DNA of 35,382 nt from Caulobacteraceae bacterium (GTDB lineage: Bacteria > Pseudomonadota > Alphaproteobacteria > Caulobacterales > Caulobacteraceae), in contig JAFANN010000228.1 in assembly GCA_019232665.1 (NCBI GenBank), positions 1-35,382 on the forward strand, in the 5' to 3' direction. Of the stretch, positions 1-7,859 are shown piece by piece (the first letter of the stretch is position 1; each line of letters starts with the position of its first letter). The notes beneath the pieces are model-generated. The model ran no database searches, was not told where the DNA came from, and saw only the letters and a list, made by a program, of their open reading frames with translations. The translations under genes were made by a program, and so were the position numbers.

Positions 1-1227
1 GTCACCGGCGTGCTCTCCATCGGAGCGGTCTGGCTGGTGGTGCAGCACCTGGTGCCGCATGACGGCGTCCAGGCAGGCGAGAAGCTGATCACGCCCATGT
101 CGATGTTCCTCTGCGGCATCGTCGGCCTGGGCGTGACCGCGCTCATCGTCGTGATCACTGAGTTCTACACCGGCACCAACTTCCGGCCAGTCAAGTCGAT
201 CGCCAAGGCCTCGGTGTCCGGACACGGGACTAACGTAATCCAGGGCCTCGCCATGTCCCTGGAAGCGACCGCGGCTCCCGCCCTGGTGATCATCATCGGC
301 ATCATCCTGACCTACCAATTGGCGGGTCTCTTCGGCATCGCGATCGCCACGACCACGATGCTGTCCCTGGCCGGCTTCATCGTCGCCCTGGACGCCTTTG
401 GCCCGGTCACTGACAACGCCGGGGGCATCGCCGAGATGGCCGGGCTGCCCAGCGACGTTCGCGTCTCCACCGACGCGCTCGACGCCGTGGGCAACACGAC
501 CAAGGCCGTCACCAAGGGCTATGCGATCGGTTCGGCGGGCCTCGGCGCCCTCGTGCTTTTCGCCGCCTATACGCAGGACCTGAAGTTCTTCGCCGCGAAC
601 TCAGACGCCTCGCCGTTCTTCGCGGGCATGGGCGACGTGGCCTTCGATCTCTCCAACCCCTACGTCGTCGTCGGCCTCCTGTTCGGAGGCCTGCTGCCGT
701 TCCTGTTCGGCGGTCTGTCGATGACCGCCGTGGGCCGAGCCGCCGAATCGGTGGTGGCGGAGGTGCGTCGGCAGTTCAAGGAGAACCCCGGCATCATGAC
801 CTATGAGGTCAAGCCGGAGTACGGGCGTGCGGTGGACATCCTCACCCGAGCGGCGATCCGCGAGATGATCGTGCCGTCGCTACTGCCGGTGGTCTCTCCC
901 ATCCTGCTGTTCCTCATCATCTGGGGGATCGCGGGCAAGGCTGACGCCTTCTCGGCGCTGGGCGCGATGCTGATGGGCGTGATCGTCACCGGCCTGTTCG
1001 TCGCCATCTCGATGACCTCGGGAGGCGGCGCGTGGGACAACGCCAAGAAGCTGATCGAAGAGGGGAACTACGGCGGCAAGGGCTCCGAGGCGCACAAGGC
1101 CGCGGTGACCGGCGACACCGTCGGCGACCCCTACAAGGACACCGCCGGTCCGGCTGTGAACCCGATGATCAAGATCACGAACATCGTGGCGCTGCTGCTG
1201 CTGGCGGTCCTCGCCCACCACGGCTGA
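1..1227 (+). CDS. hppA: K+-independent-type H+-translocating pyrophosphatase, 3' part
   Basis: C-terminal 408 codons of a membrane-bound proton-pumping pyrophosphatase, which hydrolyses PPi in the cytoplasm and moves H+ across the inner membrane. The frame is open from base 1, so the gene begins upstream of the window (family length is about 700 residues); the GTG at 10 is internal. Visible family features are the DNAGGIAEM segment (about 412-438), several long hydrophobic helices, and a conserved C-terminal [18 protein letters not shown] segment. The diagnostic GNTTKA motif lies at 490-507, with Lys encoded at 502-504. In this family Lys here marks K+-independent H+-pumping enzymes, while Ala marks K+-dependent ones. 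The gene converges on bamE, with a strong hairpin terminator between them. Identification is very secure; the K+ class is inferred from one residue. Confidence 0.97.
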   Translation, partial: VTGVLSIGAVWLVVQHLVPHDGVQAGEKLITPMSMFLCGIVGLGVTALIVVITEFYTGTNFRPVKSIAKASVSGHGTNVIQGLAMSLEATAAPALVIIIGIILTYQLAGLFGIAIATTTMLSLAGFIVALDAFGPVTDNAGGIAEMAGLPSDVRVSTDALDAVGNTTKAVTKGYAIGSAGLGALVLFAAYTQDLKFFAANSDASPFFAGMGDVAFDLSNPYVVVGLLFGGLLPFLFGGLSMTAVGRAAESVVAEVRRQFKENPGIMTYEVKPEYGRAVDILTRAAIREMIVPSLLPVVSPILLFLIIWGIAGKADAFSALGAMLMGVIVTGLFVAISMTSGGGAWDNAKKLIEEGNYGGKGSEAHKAAVTGDTVGDPYKDTAGPAVNPMIKITNIVALLLLAVLAHHG

Positions 1228-1280
1228 CGTCAAGGCGTTTCTCCCTCCCGTTCGGGGAGGGAGCGGCGGGCTAAAAGGAA

Positions 1281-1315
1281 AGCGCCGGCGCGTGATCATC
1301 GCGCCGGCGCTTTTT
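1281..1315. terminator. Bidirectional rho-independent terminator between hppA and bamE
   Basis: A perfect 12-bp inverted repeat (arms 1281-1292 and 1300-1311) encloses a 7-nt loop, TGATCAT. The right arm runs into TTTTT (1311-1315) for plus-strand transcripts of hppA. The left side carries AAAAGGAA (1273-1280), which gives a U-rich tail for minus-strand transcripts of bamE. The position between two convergent genes fits a shared terminator. Confidence 0.88.
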
Positions 1316-1354
1316 ATTGGGTCGTCCTGTAGAGCGCAGGCCGAAACCTACGTC

Positions 1355-1840
1355 TTACGGCCCGCCAGGGGTTCCGTGAGTGCCGGGATTGACCTCTTGC
1401 GGAGGCAGGGCGCCGGCGGCGCTGATGCTGCCGAGCAGCTGCTCGAGCACCGTCATTTCGCGACCGCGGGTCGGCGTCTCCTTGTCGTTGTAGGAGATCA
1501 CCCGTCCATCCTTGAGGGTGTAGTTGCGGATGTCGGCGACCTTGTCGCCGTTCTTGTCGAAGACGATCGCCGTCACATCGCGGCGGGTGACCCGGGGACG
1601 GTAGAAGCCGGTCGTTTCCGACGTCTGCGACAGATAGAACCAGGTGTTCTTGTCGAACGTCGACACGGCCGTGGGCGAGCCGAGCTTCGATTGGACGGTG
1701 GTCCGGGAATCTTCGCCCACCTTGATCTCGGAGGGCGTGTGGTCGATCGCCTGGAACCCCTGATAGCTGTTGACCGGCGTGCAGGCGGCGGTCCCCAGGA
1801 GACTCAGCGCCGCGAGGCAGGCGAGCGGCTTTACCGTCAT
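1355..1840 (-). CDS. bamE: Outer membrane protein assembly factor BamE (SmpA/OmlA lipoprotein)
   Basis: 161-residue lipoprotein of the SmpA/OmlA/BamE family, a small accessory subunit of the BAM complex that inserts beta-barrel proteins into the outer membrane. The N-terminus is a short signal peptide with a putative lipidated Cys at residue 20 (LLGTAAC). The lipobox is weak because Thr rather than Leu sits at -3. The BamE fold covers about residues 35-125, with the typical run from the GEDSRTTVQSKLGSP stretch through FDKNTWFYLSQ and RDVTAIVFDKNG. The Pro/Gly-rich tail beyond 140 is not conserved in the family. It starts at the ATG at 1840, diverging from the CBP3-like gene. BamE beside the CBP3/DUF177/plsX group is, from memory, a common alphaproteobacterial arrangement. 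Confidence 0.92.
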   Translation of the reverse strand: MTVKPLACLAALSLLGTAACTPVNSYQGFQAIDHTPSEIKVGEDSRTTVQSKLGSPTAVSTFDKNTWFYLSQTSETTGFYRPRVTRRDVTAIVFDKNGDKVADIRNYTLKDGRVISYNDKETPTRGREMTVLEQLLGSISAAGALPPQEVNPGTHGTPGGP

Positions 1841-1885
1841 GCTTTCACTCGAATGGACAAGGAGAGGTTGCTCCCCGGTGTGTCT

Positions 1886-1914
1886 TTGACCTACGTCCCG
1901 GCCGCACCTATTTC
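1886..1914 (+). promoter_or_regulatory. Predicted housekeeping promoter of the CBP3-DUF177-plsX-fabH run
   Basis: TTGACCT (1886-1892), 14 nt, then CCTATTTC (1907-1914). This matches 6 of 8 positions of the Caulobacter -10 form GCTANAWC, at an accepted distance. Expected transcription start is about 1921, leaving a leader of about 45 nt before the ATG at 1966. A much weaker opposing candidate for bamE (TTGAAA-N17-TAGGTC on the minus strand) lies in the same interval. Confidence 0.55.
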
Positions 1915-1965
1915 AATCGGCCCGATGAAACCATCCCCACAAGGCGGAAAGGAGGCTTGGCGACA

Positions 1966-2490
1966 ATGCTGAAGCTTCTACGCCGTCCCTCGAGTTCCCG
2001 CGTCGCCGCCGAGCGACTCCACGCCGCAGCCATCGCCCAGTCCCGCAATCCGGCGCTCTACGCCCGAATGGGCGCGCCGGACACGGTCGAAGGCCGATTC
2101 GAGCTGCTCTGCGTTCACGTCATCCTGCTTCTGGACCGACTGAAGGGCGCAGACGGCGAAGTGGCCGAGACGCGCCAGATGCTGTTTGACGTCTTCGTCA
2201 GTCACCTGGACGGGGCGATGCGCGAGATGGGGGTAGGGGATCTCGCGATGGGCAAACGCATGCGAAAACTAGGGGAAGCCTTCTACGGACGGCTGCAAGC
2301 CTACGAAGGGGCGTTCGCCGCTGGTCCCGACGCGTCGGCTCTCGAGGGCGTCGTCGCCCGCACAGTTCTTGATGGGCATCCCGCCGAGCCGCAGGAACTG
2401 GCCAGATACCTCTGCGCCGCGCGTTTGCAGCTCCAGGGGCAGACCGTCTCGACGTTGTTGAAGGAGGGCCCGACTTGGCCCGCGCCGTAA
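1966..2490 (+). CDS. Ubiquinol-cytochrome c chaperone family protein (CBP3-like)
   Basis: 174-residue protein recognised as the bacterial form of the ubiquinol-cytochrome c chaperone family (mitochondrial CBP3/UQCC1). In mitochondria these assist assembly of cytochrome b into the bc1 complex. The bacterial role is less established, so function here is by family. It is a mostly helical soluble protein. Recognisable parts are RFELLCVHVILLLDRL (about residues 43-58), the LFDVFVSHLDGAMREMGVGD stretch and KRMRKLGEAFYGRLQAY. I chose the ATG at 1966 because the strong Shine-Dalgarno AAGGAGG (1949-1955) is 10 nt away; the in-frame TTG at 1957 lies only 1 nt after it. The 3' end overlaps the DUF177 gene by 16 bp, which suggests coupled translation. 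Confidence 0.85.
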   Translation: MLKLLRRPSSSRVAAERLHAAAIAQSRNPALYARMGAPDTVEGRFELLCVHVILLLDRLKGADGEVAETRQMLFDVFVSHLDGAMREMGVGDLAMGKRMRKLGEAFYGRLQAYEGAFAAGPDASALEGVVARTVLDGHPAEPQELARYLCAARLQLQGQTVSTLLKEGPTWPAP

Positions 2491-3023
2491 GCGAAGCGGC
2501 GCCCTGGAGGTCCATCGAACCCTGGCCGCGACAGGGCGACGTCGAACGCCACGTCGTACTGGAAGCCGACGCCGCCGTGCGCGAACGGGTCGCAGCATGG
2601 CTTCATCTTGAGTCTGTGGACTCGCTGACCCTGGACGTTGTCCTGCGTCCATGGCTCGACGGCCTGCGCATTGTCGGGGAGCTCGACGCGGCGGTGGGCC
2701 GCATCTGTGGCGTCACGCTCGATCCCTATCAGGAAGAGGTTCGCGAGACGCTCGACCTGCGAGTCTTGCCACCCGGCAGCCCTCATCTTCCAGGCGAGAG
2801 CGCAGGCGAAGTTTCGATCGATCTGGACGCTGAAGATCCGCCTGAGGCCGCGGACGTGGAGGGGGTCGATCTGGGAGCGCTGGCGCTTGAGGCTCTTTCG
2901 TTGGGCCTCGCCCCTTTCGCGCGCAAGCCTGGCGTCGCTTTCGATGCGCCTGCTTCCGCCGACGAACCATCGCCCTTCGCCGCCCTGGCCTCACTCGTGA
3001 ACCGTCGCTCGGATGAAAACTGA
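2475..3023 (+). CDS. DUF177/YceD family protein
   Basis: 182-residue acidic protein of the DUF177 (YceD) family, which in many bacteria is encoded beside rpmF and plsX and is linked to 23S rRNA accumulation. The alphaproteobacterial form seen here lies directly upstream of plsX without rpmF. Conserved landmarks are the central LDAAVGRICGVTLDPYQEEV segment (about residues 70-89) and the late VDLGALALEALSLGLAPFARKPG run (about 130-152). The C-terminal SPFAALASLVNRR matches the usual 'PFA.L..L' ending. The start is a TTG at 2475 with Shine-Dalgarno AAGGAGGG (2461-2468) 6 nt upstream, inside the preceding gene. Molecular function is not established. Confidence 0.85.
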   Translation: MARAVSEAAPWRSIEPWPRQGDVERHVVLEADAAVRERVAAWLHLESVDSLTLDVVLRPWLDGLRIVGELDAAVGRICGVTLDPYQEEVRETLDLRVLPPGSPHLPGESAGEVSIDLDAEDPPEAADVEGVDLGALALEALSLGLAPFARKPGVAFDAPASADEPSPFAALASLVNRRSDEN

Positions 3024-3140
3024 GCCGCGACAAGGGGTCCGCCCCACAAGAGACGACGCGGGTTGCATCCGGGGATTCCCCCTGTATCGTCCATCTCGCC
3101 GCGACGCCCTGGAGGTCCTGAGGGGACTGGAACCGATATT

Positions 3141-4199
3141 GTGTCCAACCCTCTGGTGATCTCGGTCGACGCAATGGGCGGCGACAACGGGCCTCCCGTC
3201 ATCGTTCCGGGCGTCGTCGAAGCGGCGGCTGCAGGCGGATTTGGCGATGCGCGCTTCCTGCTCCACGGCGACGCAGCGACGATCGAAGCGGCGCTGGCCC
3301 GCACTGCGGCGCGCCGCGACCGATTCGAGGTGAGGCATACATCCCTGGTCGTCCCCAGTGACGCCAAGCCGGGCCACGCCATGCGCCGCGGCAAGGGCAC
3401 TTCGATGTGGAACGCCATCGAGAGCGTGCGCGGCGGAGAAGCGTCGGCGGCGGTCTCGGCGGGCAACACCGGCGCGCTGATGGCGATCTCGCGCCTTCTG
3501 CTGCGCATGGTCGGCGATCTGGAGCGTCCGGCGCTCGTCGCCAGCTGGCCGACGCTTTCCGGCGTCACCACTGTGCTGGATGTGGGCGCGAACATCCTGT
3601 GCGACGCGGACCGGCTCGTGGAATTCGCGATCATGGGCGCAGCATTCCACCGGGCCTCGCACGGCGTCCCCAGGCCTACCGTCGGCATCCTCAACGTCGG
3701 AACGGAACACGAGAAGGGCCATGACGAAGTGCGCGAGGCCGACCGGATCCTGCGCGAGCGGAAATTCGAGCTCGACTATCACGGCTTCGTCGAGGGCGAC
3801 GACATCGCCAAGGGCACGGTCGACGTCGTCGTCACCGACGGGTTTACCGGAAACGTGGCCTTGAAGACGGCCGAAGGACTCGCTCGGTTTTTCCGAGCCG
3901 AACTGCGTCGGACCCTGACCGGAGACGTCCTTGCGCAGGCGGGAGCGTTGGTGGCGAGCGGGGCCCTGCGCAAGATGAGCGCGCGGTTGAATCCAAGCGC
4001 CGTGAACGGCAGCCCTTTCCTTGGGCTCACAGGTGTGGTGGTGAAGAGTCACGGCGGCGCCGACGCCCAAGGTATCGCCAACGCGGTTCGACTCGCGCAA
4101 ACCCTGGCCTCCGGCGGCGTCGTCGCCGAGATCGCCACCCATCTTGACGGGCGTGGCGGTTCGCCTGGACAAGCTGACACAGAGAGAAGCGTAGCGTGA
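3141..4199 (+). CDS. plsX: Phosphate acyltransferase PlsX
   Basis: 352-residue PlsX, which converts acyl-ACP to acyl-phosphate in the PlsX/PlsY route to phosphatidic acid; it is a peripheral membrane enzyme. The N-terminal VISVDAMGGDNGP motif (about residues 6-18) is diagnostic, followed by SAGNTGALMA, the GVTTVLDVGAN segment, LNVGTEHEKGHDEV and the late VVVTDGFTGNVALKTAEG. The frame is open upstream to 3063, but only a GTG at 3141 puts the conserved motif at the usual distance from the N-terminus. Its Shine-Dalgarno is poor (AGGGGA about 15 nt upstream), so the start is moderately certain. The stop overlaps the fabH start by 4 bp (GTGA), the classic sign of coupling of these two lipid-synthesis genes. 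Confidence 0.97.
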   Translation: MSNPLVISVDAMGGDNGPPVIVPGVVEAAAAGGFGDARFLLHGDAATIEAALARTAARRDRFEVRHTSLVVPSDAKPGHAMRRGKGTSMWNAIESVRGGEASAAVSAGNTGALMAISRLLLRMVGDLERPALVASWPTLSGVTTVLDVGANILCDADRLVEFAIMGAAFHRASHGVPRPTVGILNVGTEHEKGHDEVREADRILRERKFELDYHGFVEGDDIAKGTVDVVVTDGFTGNVALKTAEGLARFFRAELRRTLTGDVLAQAGALVASGALRKMSARLNPSAVNGSPFLGLTGVVVKSHGGADAQGIANAVRLAQTLASGGVVAEIATHLDGRGGSPGQADTERSVA

Positions 4200-5176
4200 C
4201 AACGGCGGGACGGTCGGTGGTGACCGGGGTTGGAGCCTATCTGCCCCCGGACATCGTGACGAATGATGACTTGGCGCGCATCGTCGATACCAGCGACGCG
4301 TGGATCTACGAACGCACCGGAATCCGGTCGCACCGTCAGGCTCCTTCGGATCAGCCGGTCTCCGAGCTTGCTGCGGCGGCAGCCCGCGAGGCGCTCGCCG
4401 CCGCGGGAAGGACCGCGGCCGACGTAGACCTCATCATCGTCGCCACTACCACGCCCGACAATACGTTCCCGGCCACGGCGACCATCGTGCAGAGGAAGCT
4501 CGAGGCGCCGGTCGGGATCGCCTTCGACGTGCAGGCGGTCTGCTCGGGGTTCGTCTACGCCCTCGCGGTCGCCGACGGCTTCGTCAGTCGCGGCCAGAGC
4601 CGCTGTGCGCTGGTCATCGGCGCCGAAGTGATGACCCGCCTGATGGACTGGACGGACCGCGGCACCTGCGTCCTGTTCGGGGATGGGGCCGGTGCGGTCG
4701 TCCTCGAGCCGGGGCCGGACACGGGTTCTACCGACGATCGGGGAATCCTCGGCTTTTCCCTGCGAGCGGATGGAACCAAGCAGGATCTTCTGTACGTCGA
4801 CGGGGGGCCCTCGACCACAGGCACGATCGGCAAGCTGCGCATGCAGGGGAATCAGGTGTTCCGGCATGCCGTGGTCAATATCAGCGAAGCCGTCGTGGCG
4901 GCGTCGTCTGCCGCCGGCGTGGCTCTTCCTGAAATCGACTGGTTCATTCCCCACCAGGCCAACCAGCGTATCCTGGACGGCGTGGCCAAGCGGCTTGGAA
5001 TTGATCCGTGCCGGGTCATCTCGACCGTCGCCGAACACGCGAACACCTCGGCGGCGTCGATACCACTGGCGATGGCGCAGGGCGTCACCGATGGACGAAT
5101 CCGCGAAGGCGACCTTCTCCTTCTCGAAGCCATGGGCGGAGGCCTCACATGGGGCGCGGTCGTCCTTCGCCTTTGA
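4196..5176 (+). CDS. fabH: 3-oxoacyl-ACP synthase III (KAS III)
   Basis: 326-residue FabH, which starts fatty acid synthesis by condensing an acyl-CoA with malonyl-ACP. The Cys-His-Asn catalytic triad is complete: Cys116 in DVQAVCSGF, His253 in IPHQANQRI and Asn283 in HANTSAAS. Other family motifs are ERTGIRSHR near residue 40 and GDGAGAVVL near 162. The length matches the family. The GTG start at 4196 lies within the plsX stop region (4-bp overlap), so the two proteins are probably made in step. ihfA follows after 94 nt. Confidence 0.97.
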   Translation: MTTAGRSVVTGVGAYLPPDIVTNDDLARIVDTSDAWIYERTGIRSHRQAPSDQPVSELAAAAAREALAAAGRTAADVDLIIVATTTPDNTFPATATIVQRKLEAPVGIAFDVQAVCSGFVYALAVADGFVSRGQSRCALVIGAEVMTRLMDWTDRGTCVLFGDGAGAVVLEPGPDTGSTDDRGILGFSLRADGTKQDLLYVDGGPSTTGTIGKLRMQGNQVFRHAVVNISEAVVAASSAAGVALPEIDWFIPHQANQRILDGVAKRLGIDPCRVISTVAEHANTSAASIPLAMAQGVTDGRIREGDLLLLEAMGGGLTWGAVVLRL

Positions 5177-5270
5177 CCTGTTGTTTGGCCTGAACTTTCA
5201 CGCGAACTGTTCACTCTCGTTCACTTGACGACCCGCAGCCGGAAAGGCACGGTGCTTTCAAGGGGGTGCG

Positions 5271-5573
5271 ATGAAGTCCAGAACTCTTACCCGAGCAGAT
5301 CTCACCGACGCCCTTCATGAACATGTCGGGTTGACGCGTCATGACTGCTCGCATCTCGTTGAGCAGACCCTCGACCTGATCGCAGAGGCGATGGAACGAG
5401 GACAGACGGTAAAGCTCTCTGGATTTGGCGTATTTCAGGTCCGAGCGAAACGGGAGCGTGTCGGCCGCAATCCCAAGACTGGCGCGCCCGCGACAATTGC
5501 GCCGCGCCGCGTGATTGGATTTCGGGCTTCCCAGGTGCTCAAATCGCGCATCGAGCGCGCCATGAGCCAGTAA
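5271..5573 (+). CDS. ihfA: Integration host factor subunit alpha
   Basis: 100-residue DNA-bending protein of the HU/IHF family. With IhfB it forms the IHF heterodimer, which bends DNA at promoters, origins and recombination sites. The alpha subunit is indicated by TLTRADLTDALHEHVGL at the N-terminus, by VKLSGFGVFQVR (about residues 48-59) and by the DNA-intercalating arm motif GRNPKTG (about 65-71). The length is normal. A purine-rich Shine-Dalgarno, AGGGGGT, lies at 5261-5267. A MerR-type gene follows after 9 nt, a pairing that I recall as conserved in alphaproteobacteria. No clear promoter is visible in the 94 nt before it, so it may be read with plsX-fabH. Confidence 0.95.
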   Translation: MKSRTLTRADLTDALHEHVGLTRHDCSHLVEQTLDLIAEAMERGQTVKLSGFGVFQVRAKRERVGRNPKTGAPATIAPRRVIGFRASQVLKSRIERAMSQ

Positions 5574-5582
5574 GCCGGGCCG

Positions 5583-5960
5583 GTGTCGAAGGGCCCGCAA
5601 GCCTTCCGCACCATCTCCGAAGCGGCCGAGGCCGTGGGGGTCGGCCCGCACGTCCTGAGATTCTGGGAAACACGCTTCAGTTTCATCCGTCCTCTCAAGC
5701 GGGCGGGCGGGCGCCGATTCTACCGCCCCCGCGACGTCGTCCTCCTCCGCGAGGTTCGGCGTCTGCTTCACGACGAGGGCTACTCCATCAAGTCTGTTCA
5801 GAAGCTCTATCGGGAAGGCGCCCTGAAGCCCTCTCAGGGCGACGGCGTCCCGACTCCCGCCGAGGTCAACAGTGTGACGCGCCGCCACCTCGAGACCGCG
5901 TTGAACGATCTCAATCGCGCCCGGACGCGCCTGCAGGCGGCGATTGATCGGCCGGCCTGA
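5583..5960 (+). CDS. MerR-family transcriptional regulator downstream of ihfA
   Basis: 125-residue regulator with an N-terminal MerR-type winged helix-turn-helix. Landmarks are FRTISEAAEAVGVGPHVLRFWE (split over residues 7-28), the wing RRFYRPRDVVLLREVRRLLH (about 43-62), and the GYSIKSVQKL segment. A short helical tail (about 95-125) could serve as a dimerisation coiled coil. There is no Cys-rich metal-binding or large ligand-binding domain, so an effector cannot be named. It starts at a GTG (5583) 9 nt after the ihfA stop and is probably cotranscribed with ihfA. The target genes are unknown. Confidence 0.9.
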   Translation: MSKGPQAFRTISEAAEAVGVGPHVLRFWETRFSFIRPLKRAGGRRFYRPRDVVLLREVRRLLHDEGYSIKSVQKLYREGALKPSQGDGVPTPAEVNSVTRRHLETALNDLNRARTRLQAAIDRPA

Positions 5961-5966
5961 GGGCCA

Positions 5967-5995
5967 TTGCCGCCCACAATATCGCTATCTATAAG
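5967..5995 (+). promoter_or_regulatory. Predicted promoter of tRNA-Pro(GGG)
   Basis: TTGCCG (5967-5972), 17 nt, TATAAG (5990-5995). Expected transcription start is about 6002, some 9 nt before the mature tRNA 5' end. Spacing and position both fit a stable-RNA promoter. Confidence 0.6.
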
Positions 5996-6010
5996 GGCCC
6001 TCCCTCGCGG

Positions 6011-6087
<77 letters not shown>

Positions 6088-6088
6088 T

Positions 6089-6105
6089 TCGCCCTGACAG
6101 GGCGA
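6089..6105 (+). repeat. Short hairpin just downstream of tRNA-Pro(GGG)
   Basis: A 7-bp perfect stem (6089-6095 / 6099-6105, TCGCCCT/AGGGCGA) with a 3-nt loop begins 2 nt after the CCA. No T-tract follows, so it is not a standard intrinsic terminator. It may act in 3' processing of a tRNA precursor that also contains the downstream heme A synthase mRNA. Confidence 0.4.
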
Positions 6106-6135
6106 GCGAAGGGTAGTCGAGGAAGAGATCCTCAG

Positions 6136-7200
6136 GTGATCAGTATCTCAACGGCTTCGAGTCGATCCCGGACGCGCGGCGCGATCCCGGAACGCTCCAA
6201 GCTGGCGGCGATCTGGCTTTTCGCGGTCGCCGCTATGGTCCTGGCCATGGTCGTAGTCGGCGGCGCGACGCGCCTGACGGGCTCTGGACTGTCGATCACC
6301 GTGTGGAAGCCCATCACCGGCATCATCCCACCGCTGAATTCGGCGGCCTGGGCGGACGCCTTCGCCAGATACCGCCACAGCTCCCAGTACTGGTTGATCA
6401 ACCAGGGCATCACCCTGGACCAGTTCAAGGTCCTGTTCTGGTGGGAATGGGGGCACCGCCTGCTTGGCCGCACCATCGGCCTCGTCTTCGCGGCGCCCTT
6501 CATCGCCTTTGTCACGACCCGCAGTCTCCCGCGCCGACTCCTCGGCCGCTGCATCGCTCTCTTCGCCCTGGGCGGTCTGCAGGGGCTGGTCGGATGGTGG
6601 ATGGTCGAGAGCGGTCTGGAAGGGCGCGCCTCCGTCGAACCCGAGAGGCTGGCGACCCACCTGGGAGTGGCCCTGGTCCTGTTCAGCGCCCTGGTGTGGA
6701 CCGCGCTTGAGGCATGGAACGGAGAGGCGAGGGCGCGCCGTTCGGACGGCTGGAGCCTCGCCGGAGCGATCTTTGCCGCGGCGGTTTTCTTTCAGTGCCT
6801 GATGGGCGCGCTGGTGGCGGGAAACCACGCCGGCCTGATCGACGGCGACTGGCCGCTCATGGCCGGACGCTGGTTCCCCGAAGACTATTGGCAGGGCGGC
6901 GTCTGGGCCACCTTCGCCCACGGACTGGCGGCGGTGCAGTTCAACCACAGGATCGTGGCCTATGCGGTCCTTGCTGGCGCAGCGGCTCTCGCTATCGCTG
7001 CGGCTCGATCTGGTCGAACGCCGACTGCGATCCGCCTCCTTGCCCTTGCGGCGCTTGTGGACGCCTGCGCCCAGGGTGCGCTGGGGATCGCCTCGCTGTG
7101 GCTGAGCGTGCCGCTGGCTGTCGCCCTGGCGCACCAGGCCAACGCCGTGATCCTGCTGGCGATCGCCGTCTCCCTCCTTTGGCGCGCTCGGCGCGTCTGA
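6136..7200 (+). CDS. ctaA: Heme A synthase (COX15/CtaA family)
   Basis: 354-residue polytopic inner-membrane protein (about eight helices) that oxidises the C8 methyl of heme O to make heme A for aa3-type cytochrome oxidase. The four heme-ligand histidines of the two half-repeats are visible: His107 ([10 protein letters not shown]), His175 ([10 protein letters not shown]), His271 ([10 protein letters not shown]) and His333 (ALAHQANAV). The N-terminal [13 protein letters not shown] motif is typical of the COX15 branch. It lacks the extracellular Cys pair of the Bacillus CtaA type. The GTG start at 6136 follows a weak GAGGA element. It lies 48 nt downstream of tRNA-Pro with no separate promoter evident, so readthrough from the tRNA promoter is plausible. 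Confidence 0.94.
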   Translation: MISISTASSRSRTRGAIPERSKLAAIWLFAVAAMVLAMVVVGGATRLTGSGLSITVWKPITGIIPPLNSAAWADAFARYRHSSQYWLINQGITLDQFKVLFWWEWGHRLLGRTIGLVFAAPFIAFVTTRSLPRRLLGRCIALFALGGLQGLVGWWMVESGLEGRASVEPERLATHLGVALVLFSALVWTALEAWNGEARARRSDGWSLAGAIFAAAVFFQCLMGALVAGNHAGLIDGDWPLMAGRWFPEDYWQGGVWATFAHGLAAVQFNHRIVAYAVLAGAAALAIAAARSGRTPTAIRLLALAALVDACAQGALGIASLWLSVPLAVALAHQANAVILLAIAVSLLWRARRV

Positions 7201-7225
7201 CGCGGGGCAGGGGACCCTTATCATA

Positions 7226-7241
7226 CGGTATTATGATACCG
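7226..7241. repeat. AT-rich inverted repeat between COX15 and rplM
   Basis: CGGTAT (7226-7231) and ATACCG (7236-7241) form a perfect 6-bp inverted repeat with a 4-nt centre. An alternative pairing is TCATA/TATGA (7221-7225/7232-7236). It sits at the head of an unusually AT-rich stretch (7221-7280) about 55 bp upstream of the rplM -35 box. It lacks a T-tract. It could be an operator or part of an UP-like element; nothing identifies a binding protein. Confidence 0.4.
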
Positions 7242-7295
7242 CACGGAAAATCATTAATAAAAACAACAATCAATCATCCAAGGCGGAATTCTTCG

Positions 7296-7322
7296 TTGAC
7301 ACGCCTCGCGCGCGCCTATAGC
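7296..7322 (+). promoter_or_regulatory. Promoter of the rplM-rpsI operon
   Basis: TTGACAC (7296-7302), 12 nt, CCTATAGC (7315-7322). This is a very good match to the Caulobacter housekeeping consensus and its 10-14 nt spacing. The preceding 7245-7280 is A/T-rich, as in UP elements of ribosomal-protein promoters. Expected start is about 7329, giving a leader of about 57 nt. An 8-bp inverted repeat (7324-7331/7340-7347, GCGCGCCT/AGGCGCGC) overlaps the expected start. Confidence 0.75.
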
Positions 7323-7323
7323 A

Positions 7324-7347
7324 GCGCGCCTTCCATTGCAGGCGCGC
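7324..7347. repeat. Inverted repeat overlapping the rplM transcription start
   Basis: Perfect 8-bp arms at 7324-7331 and 7340-7347 around an 8-nt centre, placed from about -5 to +19 relative to the expected start. It could be an operator, or a leader hairpin used in ribosomal-protein feedback control. The function is inferred from position only. Confidence 0.45.
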
Positions 7348-7385
7348 CACCGGGCCGCGCCTCCCGACCCACGGGAATTCGACAC

Positions 7386-7859
7386 ATGACGACGAAAATC
7401 ACGACCTACCTGAAGGGGGAAAGCGTCGAAAAGCGCTGGATCCTCGTGGACGCGGAAGGCGTCGTGGTCGGTCGCCTGGCCACCTTCATCGCCATGCGCC
7501 TGCGTGGCAAGCACCGGCCGGACTACACCCCCAACGTCGACTGCGGCGACCATGTCGTTGTCATCAATGCGGACAAGGTGAAGTTCACCGGCCGCAAGCT
7601 CGATCAGAAGACCTATCACTGGCACACTGGCTATCCCGGGGGCATCAAGTCGCGCACGGCGGAGAAGGTGCTCGGCGGCCGTTTCCCCGAGCGTGTCCTG
7701 GAAAAGGCCGTGGAGCGCATGCTCCCCAAGGAAAGCCCGCTGGCGCGCAAACAGCTGACCCATCTCAAGCTCTACGCCGGCGCCGAACATCCTCATGAAG
7801 CGCAGTCGCCCGAGAAGATCGATTTCGCGGCGCTGAACACCAAGAACGCCCGGAGCTAA
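7386..7859 (+). CDS. rplM: 50S ribosomal protein L13
   Basis: 157-residue ribosomal protein uL13, an early-assembling 50S protein. Family features are [17 protein letters not shown] (about residues 17-33), the nucleic-acid-contacting [39 protein letters not shown], and the [20 protein letters not shown] segment. The frame is open far upstream into COX15, but the ATG at 7386 gives the normal family N-terminus. The Shine-Dalgarno is weak (GGGA about 12 nt upstream). The stop TAA overlaps the rpsI ATG by one base (TAATG), the usual rplM-rpsI coupling. Confidence 0.98.
   Translation: MTTKITTYLKGESVEKRWILVDAEGVVVGRLATFIAMRLRGKHRPDYTPNVDCGDHVVVINADKVKFTGRKLDQKTYHWHTGYPGGIKSRTAEKVLGGRFPERVLEKAVERMLPKESPLARKQLTHLKLYAGAEHPHEAQSPEKIDFAALNTKNARS

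Noticed and set aside
1292-1972. Open frame antisense to bamE
   Set aside because: It starts inside the terminator hairpin and covers bamE; its product shows no recognisable features.
5209-5222. SOS-box-like GTTC...GTTC upstream of ihfA
   Set aside because: The two GTTC halves are 6 nt apart; the alphaproteobacterial LexA box needs 7, and ihfA is not a usual SOS gene.
5243-5258. Hairpin just before the ihfA ribosome site
   Set aside because: Short stem with a G-U pair and a 3-nt loop, no T-tract; could affect translation, but the evidence is too thin.
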